Assembly (NCBI GenBank): GCA_029204225.1
Contig: CM055100.1
Location: 20,265,747 to 20,329,746 of the forward strand
Length of the DNA stretch: 64,000 nt
Direction of reading: 5' to 3'
DNA from: Diphasiastrum complanatum
Lineage: Eukaryota > Streptophyta > Lycopodiopsida > Lycopodiales > Lycopodiaceae
In this document: positions 23,470 through 37,600 of the stretch, piece by piece
Numbering within the stretch: position 1 is the stretch's first letter
How the letters are laid out: each line of letters opens with the position of its first letter
Program-made: the position numbers and the translations under genes
Notes under the pieces: model-generated
Databases searched by the model: none
What the model saw: the letters and a program-made list of their open reading frames with translations, nothing else
What the model was told of the DNA's origin: nothing

Positions 23470-24735
23470 ATGGCATCCTCATCCTCTGAAGACTCTGGCA
23501 CCAAGGAGGTGATCCAGCGTGAAATCCCCGAGGCCACACAGATTTGGCCCTTACCCTCTGACGCTCTGATCCAACCATGGCTGTAGACAGCCGGCCCAGT
23601 TCTAGAGGCAATGGGTTTTTACCCGATGCTTTTACATTCTGAGATTAACATGGGCCTTGACCTTCACGCTTACACCATCTGGGACAAGGAAAAGACTCGC
23701 TTCCACTTCCTGTACCAAGGTACCACGTACAAGGTTAGGATTAATGCAGATTCGATGGTCACCATTGGCATTATGTCCAGTGATCGTCAACCCATCTCCC
23801 ATCGCCACGCCAAAACTCTGATCAAACCGTTCGTCACCCAAACCGCACCAGAAATTCCAATCCAGACTAACAATGGTTACCTGATAGATGTGAACCCGTC
23901 ATTCAGACGGCTACGCATCTGTTGAATAACTTTTTGGTTATTTCAACATTTCGCAAGGACAGAATCTAGTCTAAGCTATTGAGTCAGATAGTGGAATCCT
24001 TTATGGAATTTCCTGGCCCCTCTGTTGTGCCATACAACTGGCATAGCTTCCTCATTTGTGAACTAACCAACTCCATCAAACCCCACAACCGTGAGCGTAT
24101 CGCAGCAGGCCCCCTGTTGTGTAACTTTGCCTATGCACTTCTCGAGGTTAAAGTGCACGGTTTCCAACGCTCATCCCTTTTGTCCACCCAAGTGCCACAC
24201 ACTAACCTTTATCCGCCAATCATGAAGAGGCGGCTGGCAGATATCATTTTCAGCTCAAACAATGAAGGGCAAAGAACTGCAAGCATTACCCGCCCTCCAA
24301 CCACAACCAGAGTGGTGTCAGCAGTTGTTCGAAAGAGACCATGTGGCCATCGGGGCCTACGTGACGAGTCCGCAACAATTACGGGTGAACGCGCACTTCC
24401 TGCCATGTACACGACGATCCAAATGGGTGGAATGCGGCACCCCTCTAGACAAGATCACACTGCAAAATTTTAATTGGCCGATCATACCATCAGAATATGG
24501 GTGGACTATGGATGTAGATGCCAGAAGGGCTCTCACCACGTTCGCAAATCAATATATCAACTGTCCTGATCCAACAGTCCGCGCGGTAGCCACTTACGTC
24601 TGGGACTTAGAACATTTAATGGGCATTGAAACAAAATGGGATGATTTTCTTCCCTCAATATTCTCTGATCCTAATAAGGCGCTAGCTTCCGACAAAGTCG
24701 AAGATCAGCTGTCAGTCGCTCGTGTATATTACTGA
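23470..24735 (+). pseudogene. Unrecognised broken ORF, possibly retroelement gag-like
   Basis: It starts ATGGCATCC at 23,470 (MASSSSEDSGTKEVIQREIP). Frame 1 runs to 23,925 with one TAG at 23,584; frame 3 covers about 23,979-24,250; frame 1 resumes at 24,262-24,735. Together this is about 400 residues, with tryptophan-rich patches such as EYGWTMDVDARRALTTFAN and TYVWDLEHLMGIETKW. I do not recognise a family. A copia-like protease scrap follows within 200 bp, so it could be a divergent gag of that element, or an unrelated captured gene. Confidence 0.4.
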
Positions 24736-24759
24736 GCTGCATTCCTTGGAGATCCCTGC

Positions 24760-25200
24760 AAGAGACCTAATCATGAGATCTAGGACTATCAAATCTTGAA
24801 GTTCAACAACAAGAAGAAGAAGAAGTAGTCGAATCAGCAAGCTCGTGTAGCCGACACCAAGCAGAAGATCACAGATGATGATGAGTAGGAAGTCTTTATG
24901 GTGAGCCATCGCCATGTCGAACAATCAGAGGAGTGGTTCCTTGATTTTGGAGCTACACAACACATGACAAGTTTATTCAATTGATTTTATGGTTTTTCTA
25001 ATTTCATCTCTTTTTTTCAAGGATAGCCATTGAACACGAGAAGTCATGTAGTAGCGTATCTCAAGAATAACTTATCATTCATCTATCCATCTTCAGATCA
25101 CCTTGTAGAGAGATATGATTTTTGTGCATACTGCAAATTTGAGAAATCCATGTCACTCCAGCATTGATTTCTACATCTCATTGTCGTATTAGTTTTTGAG
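24760..25200 (+). mobile_element. Copia-type protease scrap
   Basis: The frame shows EEWFLDFGATQHMT near 24,930-24,970, matching copia protease apart from DFG in place of DSG. Stops follow at once. Confidence 0.5.
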
Positions 25201-26204
25201 ACAAATTTAGTTAAAATTTGTTCAATCTTCAATCTCGTCGCATGTTCAACATGTTCCAACTGTGTGTTTCAAACGCCGATCCAACCTTGAGCACTCTGGA
25301 TACCAGCAACAACATTCCCACCAACAGATTTGGGGGTGGGGGAGAGTGGATTTGCAAGCATCCATTGCAGCAGCCACTGGAGGCATCCACTAGAGCAGCC
25401 ACATTGCCAACAACAACATGAGCAAAATCTACAGCCAAGGACACAAACTAAAGATGAAAACGACAAGGCTAAGAAGGTAGATGGGCGATCCAAAGAGACT
25501 CAATCAGAAGAAGCACCCCAGTCACGACGAAGATCCTTCAGAAGATGGAAGTACAAGCATTGGAAAATCAGTCATCCTCTTCAATCACTCCTACATCCAC
25601 ATCATTTATATTCCCACCAACCAGCCCTCTTGCCACAACATCTGCATCTACTCTCATGCCTATCGTCCACACCATCTACCAATGTCACCATCACCACCCT
25701 TCCTTCCATCCGTCTATTTGCCATCATTCCACTGTTCACCTGAGAAATTTCTAGTTATCTCAAACCTTGATAATCTTACTGAAGCAGCTCAAAGATCATT
25801 GCAAGTGTCTTGCAGAGATCAACTACCACTGACATTGGTTGATCAGCCAAAAAAGATTAACAAGCAGGCGAAGCAGCATAAATAAATAAAGAGAAAGTGC
25901 CGAGAAGCTGAGGAGGAAAGGAAGAAACTTAAGCAATAGATGAGTCAGATCAATCTTGATAAAAAAAAAAACTCTCTGGAGCAGTGATAGTTGAATCCCC
26001 TCCTATGAAGCCCGAAGAGATCCAAAAGTAATGAATCAAATGAAGAAAAAGCTACAGAAAGAAAAACAGATAAAGACAACAACGAGCATGCAAGACAAAG
26101 TGAGTAATCCTTGGAGATCAACTACCTCTACTCCAAATCGTAGGACTTCATTGCATTCATGATGCCCATGTGTTGGAATGCCTTAGGTTTGTTGTGTGTT
26201 GTGT

Positions 26205-26261
<57 letters not shown>

Positions 26262-28660
26262 TGCCATTGATTGAGCTGTACATAATTGACATTCACCTTA
26301 GGGCTTCAACTTTTTTTCCTTTTTCCCTGACTATCGAAAATTTCTAGAGAGAGAGAGAGAGAGAGAGAGAGAACCTGCTACGGAAAAACAAAAAAAGCCT
26401 GCGACTGCTTGTGGTCGAATGTTCTAGAAGACCCAATGACTACGCCTATGACAAAAAAAAAAACACAATCGTGTGAATGGCACTTATGTGCGGTAATGGC
26501 CAATTGGTCTGGCCATTACCACAAATAATCTGATCGCCAGGAAGCTTGTGGTCTCTGCCACTCACTGCCCGGGTCTTGGATTATTTGTGGTAATGGATGG
26601 CTCTACCAACAACCATTGGCTAGTTCATAATTGTGAATAAGGCTTTGATTCTTGTGGAAATTCGTGTATTATGTGGTAGCTGATCTACGAGACTAAAATC
26701 TTGATGATAGACAAAATACAAACAAGCATTCATGTCATTTGCCATGTCTTTGAGCAAATGATTAACGTACATCATAAATAAGAAACTTGTAAGACTTTAA
26801 AATTTGGAATCCTTGCATGTAAAGAGAATTCTTGCAGATCAAACCATGAGGTTATGCACATGTCCACATCCTAGAAATGGCAGTTCATGCAAAAAAGCTA
26901 AGCACGAATGAAAGAAAGCTATGCTTGCACGCACAAGGGGAGCTTAGCATGTCATCTAACAAACACATGGCAAAGTAGAGAATATATGCAAGGCATGAAC
27001 CCTTTTGTGAATGTCATTGGTATAAAGTAGCTCTTTTGTTAGTCATGCCTGGCTCTAATTAGGAACGAATACAATCTTGACAATAATAATTCGTTCTCCA
27101 TATGGTTGTGTTCCCCTGGCCCTTGTGAGTCATCTCTGTTTGAATCGGATCCCATTTTTTAAGAAATTGATGTTTGATTGTCTTGTTTTTCTTGGCTATG
27201 AGTTACTACAGCACGACAACCCTACTTTATTCATAGTGCCCTTAAGTATGACACATATTGTCAATAATCTAGTCACGTAAGGATCAACTAAGTACTTATT
27301 CTTGATTTTGAAGGGGTGACAGTCAAAATATCTATAGCACAAAGTTGCAAACAAAAAAGAAAAAAGGCGTTAACCTAGAATATCATCTAAAGGAAAGCTT
27401 ATGGAGCTAAAGAGAGAATATGATGTCGAGGTACTACGTGAGGTTAGACATTATGTTGGCTAAAGATGTTTATCTAAATATAGACACTTTTATAGTTGGT
27501 GTCAGATCAATTCTTCTCACATCGACCCAAATAAGCAATCATTTCATTTGAGTTGTTATCATTGGACATGTAGGAGAAAATTCCCCTCAACACGAGGGTT
27601 TGACTTTAGTGATCTCATTTTAGTTTATATTATTTGGGTGTTGTATGAAGCTGAAATATATTGCAATACTTATGTGAATTCCTCCCTTGCTATCTCCCTT
27701 GAATTCCCTTTGATAATAATAAAAAAAGTTTATTGCTTACTAAAGACCAACTCATTGTCAGTACTTTATATATCAAGATATAAAACATATTTTGATACCA
27801 AATTTCTTCTACTTTTTTGTGTGTACACGTTCTACAAGAAAATCAACTCCCACAAATGTCAAAATCATGTAACAAAAATCCGACCAAATTGAAAAGATGG
27901 TGAATGATTATATAAAAAAATGATCAAAGCTATGCAAATAGACTGATGATGTCGTATAAGAACCATTCATGGATGATACAAAAAATGATCAAAGCTATAC
28001 CAATAGATCAATTGATCTCATCTAAGAACAACTATCACACCATGAGCCATTGCCATAATGACATTTGAAATGATCATGTATCCAAATGAGATGTATGCTA
28101 ATGATTCTATAATACCAGCACAAACTATGGGGAAATTGCACAAGATTCAATACAATTTTAGCGTAGTTAGCTATTCCGGGTTTGAAATCCATGTTGAGAA
28201 ACATAATTGTGCACCATGCTAGAACAAAAGAACACCAAGATTGATGAATTACATCATAAATAATTACACATGGATGGCACCAAATCCTTATGCAATCACA
28301 AGTCTTAAATGTCCCATGGTTGCTATTTGAAATATAAATGTTGTAGGATAGCATATTGTGACAAAGTGAAGTGATGTTAATATAAATGCATGAAACATAG
28401 AAACCAAATGGAAGAGGCATGATACCGATCATACATACATAAGTAGCAAAGAAATATGTGGCTACTTGAATAATTCATGAATGCCACAAGAGTTCTATAA
28501 GAAATTGTCTAAAGCGAATAAGCATACACAAAGTAACTACGAAGACCACAAATTCCATGTAGTTGCAATATACGAGTGGAAATGTGGATGCAAAATCTCA
28601 ATTATAGGCATATAGACATTAGCGGCAAGCCAAACTTACATACCATCTGATGTGGTGATA
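25201..28660. other. Gene-poor stretch with microsatellites
   Basis: No protein domain recognised. It contains a TG repeat (26,206-26,258) and a GA repeat (26,346-26,372). The long frames around 25,330-25,885 are proline, serine and histidine rich and look like low-complexity noise. Confidence 0.5.
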
Positions 28661-29019
28661 GACAGTGAACCTAGCCCAAGAGCATTATTTGAAACTATTA
28701 AATGATAGTAGCAATTCTTGTGTTAAATATATGAATAATTTTAAACATAGAGAATGGGTATCAAAAGCATCATGTCTTTTTAGAGATGCATTGATTTCTT
28801 GGTCCTTTGGGAGCTTTTGGCATGCTGCTCTTCTCGTGATATGGGCCTTGAGGATACCGTGTGCCATTGCTACTTCTCATTCATGGGCCTTATGGATACC
28901 TTGGGCTTTTGACAATGCTGGTGCATATTTCTCCGTTTTAGCTATCCTTTGTCAGGATGATCTCTTTATGCTGGCATATCACTTGTTTTTTCATGCTGTT
29001 ACAGCGTGCCTAGGTTATG

Positions 29020-29115
29020 TTTGAGAACTCGACAATCCTTGATGTCGTGATTGGTTCTCTTGCAGTATTTGCAGAAGATTCTGGTCTTGGGCTTTTGATG
29101 TTGTCGATTGTCATG
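29020..29115 (-). mobile_element. Copia gag zinc knuckle scrap
   Basis: The minus strand reads CKYCKRTNHDIKDC, a CX2CX4HX4C knuckle, flanked by stops. Nothing else of the element is clear. Confidence 0.5.
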
Positions 29116-29159
29116 TTCTAATTGTTGGTCTGAATCAGTGTTGGCTGATTCTGACGAAT

Positions 29160-29690
29160 CCCCAAGATATTCGGCTAGAGCTACCCAAGAGCACCTCTCA
29201 CTTTAGACCGAGGTGGTCTCTAAGAAGACGGGATGAAAGAAGACTAAGAGCTGAGTATGAGAGCCGAGAAGTACTAGTTAAGCATGACAGACAGAAACTG
29301 TGTAAGCTTCATGGTGAATCCCGAAAGATGGAATGACCATGTAGGAACTAGTATTTCTAGGCCAATGTAATAAATGCAAGCAGATCCCTCTTAGAAAATT
29401 AGAGTGAGCCACCTTTTGATGGTGACCTCTAATGGAGGTTGGTGTAATGTGGAAATGCCACTAGGATGCCACCTAGGGAGCTCTCTTGCTTATTTAAGAG
29501 ACTCACCCTTTGTAGAAGGAGAGCTTTTGTAAATGTATCTACTCCGTGCTGAAATGAGATTATCTTCCATGAGTTTTGATGCATTCTTGAGCTCCTTGAT
29601 CATTCCTGTTTCTTGAGTGATGCTTTAATGATCTTGCCCCTCCATCTCCTTTGTTTGTGGATCTAGGGAGGACTAGTTTTTTTTTGCTTT
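29160..29690 (+). repeat. Possible LTR-like segment
   Basis: A TATTTAAG box (29,491-29,498) sits within a promoter-like stretch upstream of CTCACCCTTTGTAG. No paired LTR or target duplication was found; low confidence. Confidence 0.2.
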
Positions 29691-31167
29691 CTTTCATTTA
29701 TGTTTGTGGATTAATTTAGGAGAAATCCAAGAATCAAGAAATGGTGGTTGTAGATCCTTTGCTCTAGAATTTGTTTACTGCTTCTTTTGTCTTGTTATAG
29801 ATCCGTTTGTTCTTCTTTTGTCTGTCAATAGAGTCTGTGGGCATTTCTTGAAGATTAAGTTTCTTGTTTTAAGGCCTATATTAGGCAGAAGAGCAGATCT
29901 TCATTATAGCAATGTCCTGTCTGTCAGAGGACAAATCAAAATCACATGCTTTCAAACCAAACATTCAGATCATGCATTCAATTGCAGGACCCACTGCAAC
30001 CCATATTGGATGATATTGCTCCGCTTTGCATTGGCATCTTTGATCGGCACTTGGAAAAGCGTAGATCCTCATTTGCTTGCGTAAAACCAAGTGCTTATTT
30101 TTGCCGACCTTCATCAAAAACTGCTTTCTGCAATTTGTCGCAATTTAACCAAAATGTCCTATTGCCGCAAGTGGTCTTTATCTTCAAAATTGGAGAGCTT
30201 CCAGGAGCTTCACAGCTCTGCATGCTTGAGCGCCTTCTTTTTGTCTCTGTTGCATCTACCATAGATGGTTTCGCTTCTAGTTTCTTGGTAGATTCTAACT
30301 TCTGGGAGGTCTGTATCTTCCATTGTGCTTCTAGACTAAGGAGCAAAAGGAGAAAATCTGCCCAAGGAGGGGCTTGCATCTGATTAGCTAGTTGGTGAGA
30401 GCACCTTTATGCACGGGTCTTCAGTAGATTAACAAAGCAGATCCCATACCATAAGGATACTGGGAACATCCACATTTCTATCACTTCATTGAAATTCAAC
30501 TAAGCTGGCACTACTAGATAATTTGCAGTCTTTCATGAGATGCCATAAAATGAAACCTAATAATTTCTCATGTGGGGTGGCAAATTGTAATCTCATAAGC
30601 AAACATAGACGTTTCACAAAAAGGTAATTAAAGACAACATAGCATTGACGCAAAGTGTAATCTTTTCTCGAGCCAGCTGGTTACAAGCATGCATCCCGTT
30701 TCAGCTCATTTGGGTATACAAGAGTAGGACGTCAGTTCTCAAATTTTGAGAAATTTTCCTTGGATTAGTCACAAGAATACATGTTGCAGGCAACTTGCTA
30801 TCATCTGAAAATCTCAGTAAAAATCTTGTGAAAACACAAGACTTGCAAGAAGCACATACTTGGCAGTAAATTAGGAGCTAGAATTAACCTATCTCTCTCC
30901 TTGCTTTAAATTGATATTTAACTCCCGGTAATGTATAAACTCAAGGTGAAGCTCCAGGTGCTTTGATTCTTGTGTTGACAATGTTAGCCAGTATTTAAAT
31001 GCACTACCCAGCCCTCTTTGCAGGCATATTTCTTCTTTCCATTCTTATTTTGCTCCATACATGAATGTTACTGGGCCATAAATCAATAGACTGGTTGACA
31101 TGCTTGTACGGACAGCATCCCATATTAGAATCTCAAGTGCAGCATCGACTTGTCTGAACTTTTTCTA
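29691..31167. other. 3' flank of the BRAT1 gene
   Basis: Downstream of the BRAT1 stop codon. Open frames exist on both strands near 30,095-30,380, but none has a recognised motif or splice continuity. Part is likely 3' UTR. Confidence 0.4.
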
Positions 31168-31658
31168 TCAGATGAAATTATTGACATCTAGTATGAATTC
31201 TTCTAACTGTGTCAAAATACTGTGTCTATTTATAGCAACTTTGGAGCTTAAACACCTTTGACATATTTTAGAATATGTCCTCTCAAGTTGGGATATAGGA
31301 AAGCCATTTGTCAATAGCATAAGCTTTTTTGTAAGCTCCTCAATCTGATGCTGCAGGGTGGCAGAACAAACTGCCTCGGTTTCACCACTTTCATTGATGG
31401 ACTCAGAACAAGGTATAGAGTCTCTGCTTGGTACTTCCAAGTTAATACACTCATTATAATTTGAGTGATTGAGTGCCTTATCAGATTCCTTCAATATTGC
31501 TTGATCATAATCTGTACTGTCCACATGGCAAGGTTGACAAGGTGCGTCAGCTACAAATGCAGAAGGTAAAACTGTATGCTCGCCTTGTACTTCTTTGACA
31601 GAGTCATTTAAATGACATAGATTTGCGGCATCTTCAGGTGCTTCAGCAGTTCCTTCAC
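31168..31658 (-). CDS. BRAT1: BRAT1 exon 11 (C-terminal exon, 22.5 kb away)
   Basis: Acceptor CTATTTTTGCAG|GTGAAG; 491 nt; stop TGA at 31,168-31,170. The first two bases complete the glycine codon left by exon 10. The tail [13 protein letters not shown], then [10 protein letters not shown] and a final asparagine-phenylalanine-isoleucine, resembles the C-terminus I recall for plant BRAT1 (IPQ-ERLY and SIL-FL motifs, ending NF). Family similarity plus phase support the join; transcript data are not available here. Confidence 0.78.
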
Positions 31659-34600
31659 CTGCAAAAATAGTAACCTAGGCTCATCAATTGCAGCATTCAG
31701 AGTGGGTTTTTTAGAGATTTCAGTAACTGCACCTTCCTTGGCTTCCCTAGAGGTTTAATCTCCAGTAATAAAAAGGGATGTACACAGTGCACACTAAATA
31801 TCCTGCTAAGCCCAATTTGTTTGATAAAAGACACAAGCACGCCCATGACACAAAGATATGGGTGACACTGAAAACCCTGAAAGTTTAACAGGTTCAGAAC
31901 TGATTACAAAACAGCAACATTGCGAAACTAAAAACTTATTCTTCATGGTAGTGCTCTTGCAGGCACGCAGGTATATTATGGATAGAACTTCGCTAATTAA
32001 CTGTAATTAACAGTAAAACTAAGAGCAGAGTCCACCATAAAACCTCTGAAAAAAATACTAAAGTCTGCACCAACTTTGGAAATCAACCTGGAGCCCTCCG
32101 AACAAGTTGATGGGATGTCTCCTTCAAAATTGCTACTTATGCACTTACATATGTGCTAAATAACTTACTCCATGGGTAAGATGGATGGAATAAAACGCGA
32201 CAAACACTAGCATCAAAGAGCAAGGCCAATTTATGTAGCGCTAAAATCCTGCATCCACATGAACATTATTGAATGAAGGAAGAGCAATTACTTCCACTTG
32301 CTTAAACCAAAAGACTGCACTAATGCATGAAATATTAGGGAGGGGCAAAGCGAGCGAGCGTGAGTGTGTGTATGTGTGTGAAAGATAAGTCCATGTATTT
32401 CATTGGAATGAAAAAAAGAAATTTACAACAAAATTAATGACCTTAATTATCATAGATTGCAAATTGTAACAGACATTCATGGGCAAATATAAAACTTCAT
32501 ATGAACATCCAGTATAAACTGCTATTTTAAAAGAAATACTGGACACATGTGACTGTCTATCCAAACATTGACTGCTATCTCAAATAACTTGATAATTCTG
32601 GCATCTGAACTCCCACTGAACCTCAATATAGGCATCATTGCTTACTAGAGTGGAGTGCGACAATCTGATAAACATACATAGCTACTAGTCAACTCTATGC
32701 AAACATGAAAAGCATGCAAAAAATCTTTCCCTACTGGTTTTTGGTCTCTGATCCCAAGCTGCAACTTTAGAAAATTGTGTCATTGTGACATCTCTATGCT
32801 GGCCTCATTCTGTGTGATATCTCATCTGTTATGAGCTCAATCACATATATTGGCATCAAATGAAGCATAAAGACAGCAAATAGCATTCATAAGCATTCTC
32901 CAACTAAGAAGACTCAATGAACAACAATGGTTGCCGAAAGCTCAGGCACACCTCTGGTTAAGATCTCCAGCAATATTCCCCACACGAAGCTCAGGACATC
33001 AAAATCAATAGCCTGAAAAACGGTAATCTTTGGCCCTTACTTATATCCATTTAGCAATCATCTAAAAGGTTCCATATGCGACTTGTTGTAAGGCACCCAA
33101 TTTAGGGCATCTAAAATTCAATATAAACAAAAGAGTGAAGCACACTTGCATGAAAAATATCACAAGCATGAATGTTATCGAGAAGCTTGCAATTGACATG
33201 TGACAGGACTAAGCTTTTCTAAAATTGTGAAAGGACCATAACAGCGGGCAAATAGTTTTTCAGTAAGAAATTGACCTTGAACAAATTTCTGATGGGCAAA
33301 AGATAAACAGATGTTAATAGCATGGCCTTGATCAAATTCTAGAAAGGACCTATGGCAATCGACAAAGAGCTTATACTGATTGTAAATATACTCCAACTGA
33401 TCTCGTGCCTGCATTCAATAGTCACGTGACTCAGCAAAAACAAAGTTATAATAAGGACCTGGCATTTCATTGGCAACTGTACAGTGTGCTATAGGTCATG
33501 CTTCTGGATGCCGGTCTCTCTGGCTTTTCGGCGATATACTAGAAACTATACATGTAATTTCACTGGCTTCCCGGTTTACGGTTTATGGTGCTAGTTTTAT
33601 GATATTGGAGCATCTAGCAAAAATGGGCATACAATGCTAAGCAAAAATAGGGCCTGTACAATGCATAGTATGCATTAAAAAAAGAATTCAAATTATTTCC
33701 CTCGAAAAACCATGCATTTTAATTTGAACCCCATACTGCACAAAAAAAAATTGCGGTCCACTACGTTACAAGACGATCCCCCATAAATGCAATCATGGCA
33801 TATATATATATATATATATATATATCTCTAAGGAAGCCGACCCTGGACGCGGACGCGCGTCCGCGTCCGAACACGTGTCCCCCCATTTTCTAAATTTATT
33901 TTTTTCAAAAAAACAAAGAAATACAGGGACTTGCCCACCCTGTCCCCCCCCCCCCCCCCCCGCGGAATTAATTATCAGAGGGTGGCTGGCACCCACCTGC
34001 CCCCTCCTCTTAAAAAATAGGAAAACGGTACCCAAAAAAGGTTTGTTGCAAAAAAATTTGCAACAAACCTAACCACTGCCCCCATGCCTCCCATGTCTGA
34101 TATCTCTGTAGTCGGACACGAAAGAGCAACAATTTATATTTTTTGAGTCTCCAGAACATTGTCTCGTGCCCTCGCTATCTCTCTCTCCCTAACGAACCAG
34201 AAGAGTGACAAGCTCTCAGGATCACAAGACCTACACATTACTATGTCTTAAATGATGAGAGTGGTTTTCCTCGGATGAACTTCAACAGCTTACTAATTAC
34301 TTATGCAAAACTGTTTCATTCACTACAGGGAACCACGAGACATACACAGTACTATGTCTTATATGATGTGATCGGTTTCCCCCCGGATGAACTTCAACAG
34401 CTTACTAATTACTTATGCAAAACTGTTTCATTCACTACAGGGAACCACGAGACCTACACAGTACTATGTCTTATATGATGTGATCGGTTTCCCCCCGGAT
34501 GAACTTCAACAGCTTACTAATTACTTATGCAAAACTGTTTCATTCACTACAGGCCGTCCGTCCGTTCCTCGTCCTGTCTGCTCCCACAGGTTCCTATCGA

Positions 34601-37600
34601 GGTTGTCCACTGGCCAAAACAGACGGCACCTGAAACGGATCCTGTTTGAAGAAATGGGGCCGTCGGACGGAAAGCTGCAAATCTAGTCCATTTCGATTGA
34701 CCTAAATGTGTTTCTGTCCCGTCGAACGACCATTTTGACCGGACGATACCCGAATCGAGTCAAGCTCGGTCCCTTGGGTTCGTACCTATAAAGTCCTCAA
34801 CTCAGGATTCTAGTCTAAGCATACCATACAAAGCAACAACACATGGGAACCGGTGGAGGTTAAACCAACCCAACCAAACCTAAATCAAACGGATCTAGCC
34901 CCCAAGCTATGGATCAATCAGAGTCATGGAAAGAGGAGTCACACCAGCAGCATGTAGCTACTCATCACAAATCAAGCATACACTAGTGAGAGCCCAGCAG
35001 GTATACTTATACCCTCCAAGGCCCATGCACCACTAGTGGTGCAATGTGACACCTCACTGGACACCTCTGCAGCCTATCTGGGCCATGTCATCCTGTTCCC
35101 TAATGACTCACTGATAGACCCATACCAACTCCACCACCATGTGTTTAGGCCTACAACCATTAATTATGACCATGTACACATAAGGGCCCCAATTCCCTTA
35201 TAGTCACAATAAACTTACGGGTTGTTGGTCTACCGGTCCCTAGCATGGACACGCTACCCGAGACCAGTCATGGGCATGACATTCTTTCCCCCTTATTCAA
35301 GTTCTGTCCTCAGAACTTAAAACTGGGAAAGTTCCTCCTTAAGTTTCCTTCCTGTTCCCAGGAATCGTCATCGTCCGCACATCCCCTCCATCGAACCAGA
35401 TGCTCGGTAACTATACGATTTCTCAATTGTTTAGTTCTTGTGTCCAAGATCTTTTCGGGTTCAAGACGAGATACACCCGATGATTCATCCAACAGGTCCA
35501 ACTGATCTCCAGATCCAAGATGCTCTCCTTCACGTAGACTCTTTTTGAGACGACTAACGTGAAATACGGGATGCACTTGCGATCCATCCGGGAGTTCCAA
35601 TTGGTAAGCTAAGGATCCGATCTTCCGCCCAAAGGCGGCGAGGCGCAGCAAATGAAGAGAACTGCCAGAAGCCTACCCTAGTACGAGAGGCGGGCCCCCG
35701 TCAATTCCTTTGAGTTTCATTCTTAAACGGTCCTCTATATCTAGGGGACAACTTATAATGCTTGCCGGTACGCATTACACTTGAATCCTTCGGGATTCTT
35801 AAAGATACCCAATCTCCCACTTGGAAGTCTCTCGGTGATCTTTTCAGATTTGCATAATGTATGTCCCTATCCTGGGCACTTTGGACATTTTCACGTGCAA
35901 TCTGTAGCATTTCCTGCATATCGTGTAGGAAATATGCTACTTTCTGAAACTTGATCGTCCGAGTCTCAACCGCGATGGGTGATCTAGGCTCAAAACCGTA
36001 CATAAGCATAAATGGGCTATAACCGGTAGCCGAATGCTTACTACTATTATAGGCAAACTCGATCAATGGAAGGTACTTTTCCCAATCAGATTGCCGTCTG
36101 GAAACATATGCCCGAAGCATTTGTTCCATCGTCTGATTTGTTCTTTTGGTCTGTCCATCCGTCTCAAGATGATCAGAAGAACCCAAGTTCAGTGTCATCT
36201 CTAGTTTAGCGAATACGGCCGACCAAAAGTGACCGGTGAACTTCGGATCGCGATCGCTCACAATCACTTGGTAATCCGTAAAGCCTAAACAGACGCTCTA
36301 CAAATATCTGAGCTAAATCACAAGCCTTCGCGGTGGTCTTTACCGGAATAAACGTAGCCAATTTGGTAAGACGGTCGATCACAACCCAAATTGCATCATG
36401 CTGTTTATTCGTTCGCGGTAACCCAACCACGAAATCCATGGAAATACTATCCCATCTCTTATCAGGGATATCCAGTGGATGTAACAAACCGCCCACCTTA
36501 TGGTGTTCAGCTTTATTCAACTGGCATTGGTCACGCTTGACCACATAAGATTCTACAAAGGGCTTGAGTTTTGGCCAATAAAAATCCCTTCGTACCAAAT
36601 CCAATGTACGATGTATGCCGAGATGTCCTGCGCATGGTGAGTCATGACATTCATAAAGAATTCTATTCTTAACAACATCCACATCAGGCACACAAACCTT
36701 CCCTTTCCTGAACAAAAGTCCATTACGGATAGAGAAGTCATCAATACCCTTTATATCATTCCCCCCAGACTGATCACCATGATCATCAGTCCCGCCAAAC
36801 GGCCCCGAAACCCAGGCAAGAAAAGTCTAACAAGCGTAAGAAGCAGTTTTTTGACGAGCTGGAAGCAGAAGTGTACCAACAATCAAAGAAAAAGAAGAAT
36901 AAGAAGAAATTGGTGGTGAAAGACAAAGCACGGTTGGCGGCGCTTAAACAGAATCTGTGTTTCCTCTGCAATAAACTCGGGCACCGTGCCAAACAGTGCC
37001 CCGAACGGAAAGCAAAGTTGTTAAGTTTCATGACTGTGGATTTACCGGCAGGTAAATTAGAAGTCAATTTGTTAAATAATTGTGACTGTACTTGTAACTT
37101 TAGTGCAATCTCTTTCAAGCCTAATGAATTGTTTCGTGTGAGAGGCAAAATTTTAGGGAAAGACATGAATGTGCTATTTGATTCAGGTAGTACTCACAAT
37201 TTTTTGAATGCTCGACTTGTGCAGAAGCTCCGAGTGCCCACCATCGCCAGTGATCACCGTTACGTGGTCCGTCTTGCCTCAGGGTCGGACACTGAGATTT
37301 GGGATGTCAAAGTCTCGAACTTAGAGCTTCGGATGCAGGACTATGTTGAGCCGTTGGATTTCCATGTCATGAATCTGGACCGGACTGATGTCATTTCGGG
37401 CTATGAATGGTTTTTTGGCAAATCAGACTCTTTAGAGATAGATTTTAAAAATCATTCTATGGTATTTAAAGATAAGTTTGATCAGATTGTCTCTATTTCT
37501 GGAGAGACCGATGTACTTCCATCGCCGATGATTTCCTCGGCTGAATCAATTGAGAAACTTCAAGATTCTGAGTATGAACTCTTTCACTTGCTTTTGAAAT

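Noticed and set aside
28022-28432. 136-residue minus frame
   Set aside because: Low-complexity hydrophobic composition, no start context or family resemblance.
30095-30383. Open frames on both strands downstream of BRAT1
   Set aside because: No motif, no plausible splice joins; probably chance in 3' flank.
34219-34554. CRISPR-like array or coding repeat
   Set aside because: Direct tandem copies with no spacers; the 112-bp period shifts the frame.
35677-35724. A ribosomal RNA gene
   Set aside because: Only about 50 bases match conserved 16S and 23S segments; no rRNA gene is present.
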